Source: Endozoicomonas sp. 8E
GTDB taxonomy: Bacteria; Pseudomonadota; Gammaproteobacteria; Pseudomonadales; Endozoicomonadaceae
Direction of reading: 5' to 3'
DNA length: 64,000 nucleotides
Assembly: GCF_032883915.1 (NCBI RefSeq)
Contig: NZ_CP120717.1
Span: forward strand, 998,501 to 1,062,500
A model generated the notes under the pieces. That model saw only the letters and a list, made by a program, of their open reading frames with translations, was not told the origin of the DNA and searched no databases. Shown one piece after another: positions 50,801 to 58,800 of the stretch (positions are counted from its first letter, which is position 1; each line of letters starts with the position of its first letter). Position numbers and translations under genes: made by a program.

Positions 50801-52396
50801 TTGTTCCGAGGTGATATGGATATTATCAAATAGCTCACTGAAGCTGGTTTGTTCATTGACCTGGATGACCAGAGGTGCAACCTGCTGATTATTCAGCCAA
50901 TGACTTGCCTGGGCATGTTGCTGATAAGTAAAGGTATTAAAGACAGCATGATCTTTGACTTTTTTCTTTGGCTGATGGCTCCCGGGCAAAGGGTGCTCAT
51001 CGTTTTTTGTCAATCCCAGGGCTTTCGGCTGCTTTTTCCAATGCGCCACCTGAAGTCGGGGCTCCAGACCAGTCGTTTCCCGAATAGTCTGCAATGAGCC
51101 CAGTAAACAAAACCATTCTGCCTCAGTGAGGGGAGACGTTACGGTGACGGTACCACCCGCCCGAACTTGCTCCAACAGACAGGTGTTAGGGGTGGCATAG
51201 CCTCCGGGAGCAATTGCAATGGGGCTCAGCCAATCCCTGATATTATTCTCGTTAATGATGATCGGGGTTCGTGGTGCGTGCTTTTTATCAAGTCCTTTGT
51301 CATCTTCTTTATAAGAGTGGGACAGGCTTTGGAACAATGAATGAAGCTCGTCTTTCCCTACCGGCATCTGATAAAACTGAACATTGTCGGGTAACTGACA
51401 AATCTTCCCGTTGCTCTCAAAGCTCTGTTGCGCCAGCATCTGTCGAATCGTCTGTTCAAAGGCCAGGTCCTTCCAATTGGCGCCTTTCAGAATCACTCGT
51501 TGTCCGGCCTTTAATGACTCAAGTCTGCCGGGCAGGTGCTGGATTCGGCCTTTTTGATCCACTCCGGGGCCGCCCAGAAGCAACTGTCGCCAGTGGCTGT
51601 GCAGGTGACAGTCAATTACAAGGGTATTGTCCTTATCCATGGTGCTCTCAACGGGAGAGAATTCAGCCAATACCGGAGGAACACTGTCAATGTTTATTGC
51701 CTGGGCATTGCCGGTCTGAGCATCGAACTGCCAGGTATTACCCGGTCGATTAATTCGCCGCCAGAAGTCAGCGCCCGGTGCGCCGGCTGCCAGTCCGGCT
51801 TCACACTGACCAACTGATGCCAACTGTGCAGGGTCTGCCACGACCAATAGAGAAACATGCTTGCCCAGGGGACGTTTCTCACGGCTGACTCTGTCGTACA
51901 GACAAGGGTTAACCGGGTCCAGCAGGTCGTTAAATTTTGGCAGTTCTTCGCTGGTGAGCTCTCGGATATCTATTACCAGAGTGAGTGGCTGTGAACCTGC
52001 AAACAGTTTGCCCGGATACAGAGTATGGTGACCATCGCCGGAAATGCTCAGTCGGCTCACCAGGTTAGCCTGTGAGAGGTCATCGGGATGGGAAATAAGG
52101 GTGACCTCCCGATGTTCATCGCGGGTCTGGTTAACTAAAAGCTGTCGCACCTGATCATCACTGGCGACAAAACGAAAATCGAAGGCATGAGGGAGCCTTT
52201 GGAGCGGGGAGTCCTTTGATGATACGGTTCTCACTCTGTCCGGCGACGCAACCGGAGATGCCGATCCATTAAGTTTGGGAGTTACATCAGGGCAGATATC
52301 TGTATTCTTTGACGATGAATCCAGAATTGCTCCACTGGCTGGCATGCCGGTATCAAGAACGGGGTAATTTATTTTCTCACCAATACGACCATCCAT
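44822..52396 (-). CDS. Gene G: giant AAA+ / transglutaminase-like protein
   Basis: 2524 residues from the ATG at 52396, with GGAGG close upstream; an in-frame TTG at 52402 is rejected by alignment. The N-terminus has lost the basic motif (PASGAILD). P-loops are at 938 (GETGTGKS, then YFSAKMAEASG) and 1283. Walker B is preceded by CVGGNYITLVLDEANL, a short insertion shared with A, and sensor 1 reads GNSDH. The segment before the second P-loop (FEAFTKEFQPEFDTSG) also matches A rather than the other copies. The triad is C1939 (GRCRHR), H1965 (HAFAEC) and D1982 (SVDLGG). The helical region holds a 35-residue degenerate duplication. The coiled coil is reduced. The tail is NLNSISDSLDI. Confidence 0.92.
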   Translation of the reverse strand: MDGRIGEKINYPVLDTGMPASGAILDSSSKNTDICPDVTPKLNGSASPVASPDRVRTVSSKDSPLQRLPHAFDFRFVASDDQVRQLLVNQTRDEHREVTLISHPDDLSQANLVSRLSISGDGHHTLYPGKLFAGSQPLTLVIDIRELTSEELPKFNDLLDPVNPCLYDRVSREKRPLGKHVSLLVVADPAQLASVGQCEAGLAAGAPGADFWRRINRPGNTWQFDAQTGNAQAINIDSVPPVLAEFSPVESTMDKDNTLVIDCHLHSHWRQLLLGGPGVDQKGRIQHLPGRLESLKAGQRVILKGANWKDLAFEQTIRQMLAQQSFESNGKICQLPDNVQFYQMPVGKDELHSLFQSLSHSYKEDDKGLDKKHAPRTPIIINENNIRDWLSPIAIAPGGYATPNTCLLEQVRAGGTVTVTSPLTEAEWFCLLGSLQTIRETTGLEPRLQVAHWKKQPKALGLTKNDEHPLPGSHQPKKKVKDHAVFNTFTYQQHAQASHWLNNQQVAPLVIQVNEQTSFSELFDNIHITSEQKAHFGRLQSKLQEALTAGEPVVFRGLESNPRLQQLLEPLVVGQPLLLNGQLQAYPQAHITLLWPDSAKSPSSVFRAMVAKGKPCLRVDLWGISASRHGIPRSKVPEQALDKLYEAFKTVPDGLCNALPEITEGLLNNLILAARRAKQVDQSQQLLPRHWRKAINSVITHGTRQNPSVRDFMKVACWHLLPDKDQAASVDPDQLTAIINSDRHLDREFVEQNLWPLARAFDPAIFKGTELQLSYKSPFPESADKKALDRLCAMILAHAPEQQRQTIAYQLEVDPKATEQYPLLTIRPARQIKRLQDALACGWHLPLSQGQIRSDAIQALANDCFHMARTANSEAERIERIENRLSESLKWQGSADMPLSALARDLYHGKMSQKDRESRRLSRLHDRLTDSPVIFLQGETGTGKSYFSAKMAEASGQAKVISLGPSDSEQTLMKRWQWQEYTDGDRSMVQQNRTLMEWATTPQDTDEGCVGGNYITLVLDEANLAKTGLLASLNGLWEPKPCIYVNGHPVPVSPKHRVILTGNSDHYSGRQLDPALKEKLPRAYYPRLDQAFLRDRVVEPALVNHLSQRHLPEQQINDIAHSATKSLMALWQYYQELLPEHEFTPRDLTDICSWVGWYLDHALSEGDSVSCEQVNSLIQQSFRDVLGPEISETQQDALSALEIWFAARYHPDNTLRDKVHNHTLPDIQRDFEAFTKEFQPEFDTSGSAVIELVQRLGQDLSRCQQAYHHDRKHGGRQATLIEGPAGRGKDATLNLMIESVRQQARQRQESMPEVSLLNACDCSWEKVCEAIQKAKVEGGIVVISEMNLIDSQHLEGELNDILAGDAHPGFHLFATINPPEYSGRKPLSPALKGRFRHLPIRQYNSAELHNIAGKVLPDSPKGKFVAKWLTEKHCRLRACLQRKDLPLQPTSRDLQDVAMAVKRGGDFSEKALHQCLNQHYRLYLMAANLSLEELPKSPALVMGKGTLDSGLCEWLNETVSGISRPWLIRRSDRNSIDEKHHEICFKTGLTEEKTKTEIIRMVAQAQWQASGLSLNPDPSDNTLTRALYRHWQQGWFDRKFDKTGIDANSVFPLTEAEEQTLKLPVYRSCLQEVDQRMSTWNANAVQYGSAFWHQMSVLPNQRVDDYTNKASAINADEAHEKFIEELSEKDFIGLERDTNYECKKKPKVKDEIVFKTLHHPSHMYRWWASDVCVSDKGNIRTVDINDLHFLGVETLTPDPLPGRDQEVILASNQTLATLNMSSEDGQYELPSLTPDDYIVALRIEPDLPYTLKRDKYTGLHTLFIPKANAKRQRIQISYVVESREPDLEASAKEARSKRSIRFHTRCSKEMKKVLNGLFTNIDQQPPEIQEPLRKIADAPGTAERIQAIKEYCRQFSGVTKPKRGENFFKFLVTQRQGRCRHRAPVFVALCRYFKIPCRQMSNNTHAFAECSVDRGQTWQSVDLGGAPTKKTKVIPKFQRTRTLQSSSAALKTFKSLLEREDLSQQQTLAKAMSTSPGKLSNSFLTNSALPERIPSTSELVKKLWGEKNLTSFAMGVSALSETKVLSNDDKKLLGTVARDDQDENSKSHNDKPMSKAPIRGHIDGRYEFDSVQIGDWEWDGRSRDYEPMAEAVIQVLLDNDEDQVTEQLESLYSRMIIQGGANPNKWLSSMVSILNQSELTKPSVINFALKAMESGWLDPPPNYDSNIIDAREHHKLLDALEGINELKVKATHCLRKWYGALVSREKHSREWRLDYEDYQRQKRNTLLVTHCHDGFSSSLENQIARRSIEDVWTNNPEGIPNIERMLVQQPAFSQLNSGREKHRPVIIIGRPNWSRDALEEKVQALLRRKAENRPKFKQILEKANQIPPPLKVSDKEKKILDDFTKKCEQAIRHAFSHYLYEVTQSKGGRLTYCWVDAVMRSDRHSVSDNYNYGAHDPSSPEELFTMMSYISTFSHREKLVKDAYLRQAHNASDALVLRSDELTFIAKEFLSSVNLNSISDSLDI
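45950..46160 (-). repeat. 105-bp degenerate tandem duplication in the 3' part of gene G
   Basis: The codons for PMAEAV (around 45951) and for PMSKAP (around 46056) lie in two diverged copies 105 bases (35 codons) apart; the following bases CATCGGTT(C/T)AT also match. The other paralogs have a single PM(S/A)(E/A)AV segment here. The reading frame is preserved. Confidence 0.7.
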
Positions 52397-52451
52397 GGTC
52401 AATCCTCCTGCCTACAGTCATTTGAAGGAATAGATTAAAGTTGTTTAATTA

Positions 52452-52479
52452 TTTGACTGTAAGATAGGATTAAAGTTCC
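52452..52479 (-). promoter_or_regulatory. Sigma-E-like promoter of gene G
   Basis: GGAACTT (52473-52479), 15 bases, GTCAAA (52452-52457) on the minus strand, 55 bases before the start codon. The inserted transposase remnant ends 38 bases upstream, so the promoter was left intact. Confidence 0.75.
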
Positions 52480-52517
52480 GTTTTGATGATTACCCCTGAT
52501 CAGGGAATGACGACCTC

Positions 52518-52673
52518 CTACTTAGCGACCATCATGATGTTGATTTTGAGCTGGCCAAAGTCCCAGTTGGTGCGATCCAGACAGACAACCCAGTTCCCTT
52601 CGGGCACCATCCATTTAACGACCATTCTGTCCTGGCCCATAGTTCGGGCAGTACGGGATAGCCAAGAGAGGTT
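52518..52673 (-). pseudogene. Remnant of an IS4-family-like DDE transposase
   Basis: An open stretch of 51 codons between two stops encodes MVPEGNWVVCLDRTNWDFGQ followed by LKINIMM. The LDRTNW-x-FG block with iNi downstream is what I know from the region of the first catalytic Asp in IS4-type transposases. It has no plausible start and stops soon after the block, so it is a fragment. It sits in a 457-base gap (52397-52853), about 300 bases longer than usual between genes. The bases beyond it, about 52674-52800, have no readable frame and are probably the rest of the decayed element. From about 52806 the sequence (ACAAATGGGATGG) again matches the gap between H and I at about 60335, giving an approximate boundary for the insertion. 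Confidence 0.65.
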
Positions 52674-52853
52674 TTAAGATGCGTTGCCAGTGAAAGGGTG
52701 TTTTGCACGGCAGGTGACTTTTTGAAGGTAGTGGGCTTGTAGAATTCCTGCTATCGGCCACCTATTCACCCTTTCATATCAGGCTTTGTCTCCTACAGAG
52801 CCAAATCCATTACAAATGGGATGGCCTAATGGAACATTCATGGGCAGTGGTCA

Positions 52854-55800
52854 TCAGAGAAATAAATATTCTGAGTCACACATCGAATTCAAATTCACGG
52901 TGTTTAAAAACTCATCGGCAATTTTTGTCAGATCGTCGGTTCTGAGCACCAGAGCATTATCGGCGTTGAGTGCCTGTCGTAAGCAGCCATCCTTAATCGA
53001 TTTCTCAAACTTATAATCACTGTCAATTTCACCCATCATGGCATCCAGCTCTTCTGGTGAGGATGGATCATGGGTGCCATAGTTGTAATTGTATTGGGAC
53101 ATCCTGATGTGAGCATTCACCCAACAATACGTCAAACTGGCGTCTTTTGAGTGTGTCACTTTATAAAGGTAATGACTGAAGGCCTGCTGAATTATCGGGC
53201 AGCATCTGCGTTTTAATTCCTCAAGCCTTTCGTCTTCATAGGGCACACCAGGGGACTTTGTTTTGATTTTTTCCAATAACTGCTGCAATTCCTGGCTGTT
53301 CTCAACGACTCGTTGAAACAGGACTTTGCTCTTTTCAGCAATCACTGTCTCCTCCCAGCAAGGTTCCCCCAGGATAATCACCCTGCGGTGGTTAGTATTG
53401 CCCGAGATTAACTGCCCAAACGCGGGATGTTGCAGCAACATTCGTTCTATATCCGGAACGCCCTCAGGTTCGTCTGTCCAGGATATCTGTATAGATGGGC
53501 TGGCTATTTTATTTTCAAGGAGTGACGAAACGCCATCATGAGAATGATCAACGATCAAGTCAGTACCTTCTCTCTTTACGAAGCTTTCATAAGTTAACCG
53601 CCATATCTGGCTATTTTTTTCTGCGGACAATAATTCCTTGTACCACTTTTTAAGGCAATGTCCGGCTTTAAGCTTAAGCTCATCGATACCTTCGAGGCTC
53701 ACCAATAGTTCGTGATGTTCGTCAGCATCTATAATTTCGCCGTCACAGGTTGGCAGTGGGTCCAGCCAACCCGATTTCAGGGCTTCACGGGCAAGGTGAA
53801 TCACCGAAGGCTTGCTCAGGTCGCTGTCTTTCAGCAGATCCACCATTGAACTCAACCACTGCCGAGGGTTTGCTTTGCCCTGAACAATCATTTTTGAGTG
53901 TAATGATTTGAGTGGTTCAATGACCTGATCTTCATTACTCTCGGACAATGCTTGTGCTATCACCTCCGACATCCTTTTACCGGTATGCTCACCGGTGCCA
54001 TCAAGAACATCGGTCAGCTGCTTCATGAGATGGCCTGATGTTGTTGTCTCCATTGACTCTATGATTGAGACACTCAGGGAAAAACTGGTTAAATCTCCTT
54101 GCTCCCAGAGCTTCCTTGCCAATTCAGGAAGACTCAGATTGGTTTCTGGCAATGCACTGTTTGTCTCAAGCGCTTCTTTCAGTTTCTCAAAATTCATGTC
54201 AAGGGCTTTAGCCAAAGCTTGCAGTTGTGCCAGATTTGCTCTTTTCAGAAGATCCTTAATCTTCTTTGACTCACTGCTGGAAATACTGATCCTCCTGGTG
54301 GTTTGGAAGACAGGCTCGATCTTTATTACATCTCTGGGCGCCCCACCCAAATCCACTGAATTCCAGGTTTGCCCTTCATCCGGAGAATACTCGGCAAAGA
54401 CGTGGATAAGGCTACCAACTTGCCGACAGGGAATCTCGAAATAACGGCATAAAGCAACAAAAACAGGCACACGATGACGACAGCTACCTTGTCGCTGTGT
54501 TACAAGAAATTCAAAGAAGTTCTTATTGCTCTCTGGTTGAGCATCTCCGGCAAACTGTCGGCAATATTCGCTGATCGCCTCAATGCGCTGCGTCGTGTTT
54601 TTAGCGTTTTTTATTTTCCATAAAGGCAGCTGTTCTTCGGTTGGGTCTTGCCGGTCTTCAATGGTCTTGAACAATCTGTCCAGTACTGTTTTCATACCTT
54701 CTGAACAGTGGACATCAAAATGTGTTGATTGTTCTGGCTGGACTCCTTCAGCAGCTGTTTTGTTGTCCGATTCTCTGGGTTCTACGACATAAGTACAGTG
54801 AATACTCTGGTTGGCTCTGGGCTCTGTAATAGACAGTATGTGAAGCCCGGTATATCGACCCCTGACCAGAGTAAATGCCAAATTGGGTTCCAGCCTGAGG
54901 GCCACGATATAGTCGTTAGCCCTCAGGCTGGGCAATGGATATTCACCATTATCATTCTCTGATGAGAGCTCAAGGGTTGCCAGCGTTTGATCTCTGGCTA
55001 ATGTCACTGTCTGGTCACGCCCGGGTAACGATGTTGGTATGAGGGTTTCGAACCCCTGAAGATATTTATCATCAAGAACGATCCGTTTGATATCACCATT
55101 AGCCGTCACATAAGTATCAATTGCCCGGCAGCGATTCATATGGGAAGGATAGTCCTGCGTATCAAAAATTTTATAATCCACAAGTGCTAGCTTATTCAGA
55201 CCCTTATAATCCGTCTCTTGGTCCAATGTCTTGGCCTTTTTCTCCTCGACTTCCGGATTGTATCTTTCAGAGTCGTCAACCCATTGGTTCGGCAGATCAC
55301 TGATCTGATGCCAGAACGCAGGCCAACATTGAACTTCATTGGCTTTCCATGCCGCTATCCGCTGATCAGCCTTCCGGACATAAGACGGGGAAGCCGGTGC
55401 TTTCAGCGTTTGTTCCTCTTCTTTCGTCATGGAGAAGACACAATTAACGTCCACGCCCGTCTGGCCAAATTGACCACCAAACCAGCGCTGTTGCCAGTGT
55501 CGGTAGAGTGCCCGGGTGAGTATGTCGTAGGACTGGTGTGGCTTCAGGGGAAGGCCGGACGCCTGCCATTTTGCCTGAGCCACCATCCTGATGATTTCCG
55601 TTTTGACTTTCTCTGAAAGCCGATAAGTGTTAACACGAATTTCATGGTTTTGTTCATCAATACTGTTGCGGTCACTGTGTCGTATCAACCAGGGGCGATC
55701 AATGCCCGATACCGTTTCATTGAACCAATGGCAAAGTTCAGACTCGAGCGCTCCTTCACCCATGTCCGGGGCCGACGACCCGGGCAGTTCCGCCAGCGAT

Positions 55801-58800
55801 ATTTTGGCGGCCATCAGATAAAGCCGGTAGTGCTGATGGAAGCATTGTAGAAGTCTCTTGTCGGTCAAGGTGCTCTCTCTTGCAACCGCCCTGGCGACAT
55901 TCTGCAGATCAAGGCTGGTCGGCTGCAACGGCAAGTTTTGCTGTTGCAGGTAAGCCCTCAATCGACAGTGTTGCTGAGTCAGTTCTTTAGCCAGGATTTT
56001 CCCTTCCGGGTTCTGTGGCAATACTTTCCCGGCAATGGCCTGCAGTTCTGTCGGGTTATACTGCCGGATGGGCAGATGTCTGAAACGCCCTTTCAGTGCC
56101 GGTGATAAGGGTTTTCGCCCGCTGTATTCAGGTGGGTTGATGGTGGCGAAGAGATGGAAACCCGGATGAGCGTCACCGGCCAGAATATCGTTTAACTCAC
56201 CTTCCAGATGCTGGCTGTCGATCAGATTCATTTCCGAAATCACTACGATGCCACCATCGACTTTTGCCTTCTGGATCGCTTCACACACCCTGTCCCAAGA
56301 ACAATCACAGGCATTCAGAGTAAAGACCCCAGGCATGGATTCTTGCTGTTGTTCAGCCTGCTGTCTGACACTTTCAATCACCAGACTCAGCGTGGCATCC
56401 TTACCCCGCCCGGCCGGGCCTGTAATCAGTGTTGCCTGACGGCCGCCGTGTTTTCTGTGTTGATGATAAGCCTGCTGACAGCGGCTTAAATCCTGTCCAA
56501 GCTGTTGCACCAGCTCACAGACTGCCGATCCGGAGGTATCAAAGTCTGGTCGGATTTCTCTGGTGACTGTACTGAAGGTCTGCTGAATATCTGACAGGGT
56601 TTTGTTACGAACTCTGTCGCTCAGGGTGTGCTCCGGCTGGTAACGGGCAGCAAACCAGATTTCCAGTGCTGACAGGGCATCTTGATGAGTTTTGGTGATT
56701 TCGGGCCCCAGTACATCCCGAAAACTCTGTTGGATAAGACTGTTTATTTGCTCACAGGTAACCCTGTCTCCTTTGGATAACGCACGATCCAGATACCAAC
56801 CCACCCAACTGCAGATATCGGTTAAATCCCTGGGGGTAAACTCACGCCCGGGCAAGAGTTCCTGATAATATTTCCAGAGTGCCATCACAGTTTTGGCAGC
56901 ACTGTGTGCAATGTCGTTTATTTGCTGCGCCGGCAGATGCCGTTGTAAATGCTTGACCAGAGCCGGTTCCACCACCCTGTCCCTAAGGAATGCCTGGTCT
57001 AACCGTGGGTAGTAAGCTCTGGGCAGTTTCTCTTTCAGGGCCGGGCTCATCTGGCGCCCAGCGTAATGATCCGGGTTACCGGTGAGAATCACCCGGTGTT
57101 TCGGACCGACCTTGACAGGATGACCATTGACGTAAATGCAGGGTTGCGGTTCCCATAAGCCGTTCAATGATGCCAGCAATCCGGCTTTGGCCAGGTTGGC
57201 TTCATCCAGAACCAGAGTGACATAGTGTCCATCCTGCCCGGACGGAGTGTTGGCCCATTCCATCAGCGCCCGGTTTTGCAGTGTCATGGAGCGATCACCA
57301 TCGCTGTGCTCTTGCCACTGCCAGCGTTTCATCAGGGTTTGTTCGCTGTCAGAAGGCCCAAGGGAAATGACCGCAGCCTGTCCTGAAGCTTTCGCCATTT
57401 TGGCGGAAAAGTAACTTTTACCGGTGCCGGTTTCTCCCTGCAGGAAGATAACGGGAGAATCCGCGAACCGTTCATGGAGTCGGGATAATCGTCGGCTTTC
57501 ACGATCCTTCTGGTTCGTCAGGCCGTGGTAAAGATCGTCGGCCAGTGTTGCTAAGGGCTTATCCGTGGAGCCCGTCCATGCCAGTGATTCAGACAGTCGA
57601 TTTTTTATGTGCTCAATGCCTGCTGCGTCAGAATTAGCTGTTCTGGCTATATGAAAACAATCGGTAGCCAGAGATTGAATGCCATGGGATCGGGTCTGCC
57701 CTGAAAACAAAGTTAACTGCCAGCCAGAAGCCAGTGCATCTTGCAAACGTTTAATCTGTCTGGTGGGTCTGATGGTTAAGGATTGCCAGGGCTCTGCCGC
57801 CGCTGGGTTGACTGCCAACTGATACGCCATTGCCTGTCGTTTTTCTTCAGGCGCATGGGCCAGGATCATGGCACAGAATCTGTCCAGAACTTCTTTTTCA
57901 CCCTGCACTGGAAATGGACTTTTATAGGACACTTGTAATTCACTGCCCTTAAATACGACCGGATCAAAGGCTCGGGCCAGTTGCCAGAAGTTCTGCTTCA
58001 TAAACTGTCTATCCAACCGCAGAGCACCGTTGATGACGGTAGCTAACTGATCCGGGTCTACCGAGGTGGTTTGATCCTCAGCCGGCGTCTTATGAACATC
58101 TGGCAGGGAATGCCAACAAGCCACTTTCATAAAATCGCGCACGGACGCATGCTGCCGGGTGCCATGGGTAATGACGCTACTGATAGCCTTGCGCCAGTGG
58201 CCGGGTAAAAGCAGTGGCGACTGGTCAACCTGCTGTGCTCGTCGGGCGGCCAGTATCAGGTTATTCAACAAGTCTTCGGTGATTTCAGGCAGAGGGTTAC
58301 AAAGGTGAGCAGGTACGGTATTAAACGCTTTGTAAACTGAGTAAAGTGCTTGTTCTGGCAATTCAGTCCGGGGGATATCGTGCCTGTCCGCATTGATATC
58401 CCAGATATCGAAGTCAGGACATGGGGCAGCCGTGGCGACCATCGAATCCAATACCGAAGAGAGGCTCTTCACGGACTTGGGCCAGAGTATTGTGACACGG
58501 GCTTGTGGGAAGGCCTGTAATTGGCCATTCACCAACAGAGGTTGGCTCAGAGCCAGGGGTTCCAGAAGTTGCTGAAGCATTGGATTAGTTTCCAGTCTCC
58601 GCAACACAACCGGCGTGCCTGCGGTTAATGCCTTCTGCAACCCGCTCTGACGTCGCCCAAAATGAGCCTTTTGTTCCGAGGTGATATGGATATTATCAAA
58701 GAGCTGGCTGAAGCCGGTCTGTTCATTGATCTGGATGACCAGAGGTGCTTCCTGCTGATCATTAATCCAATGGCTTGCCTGGGCATGTCGATGATAAGTG

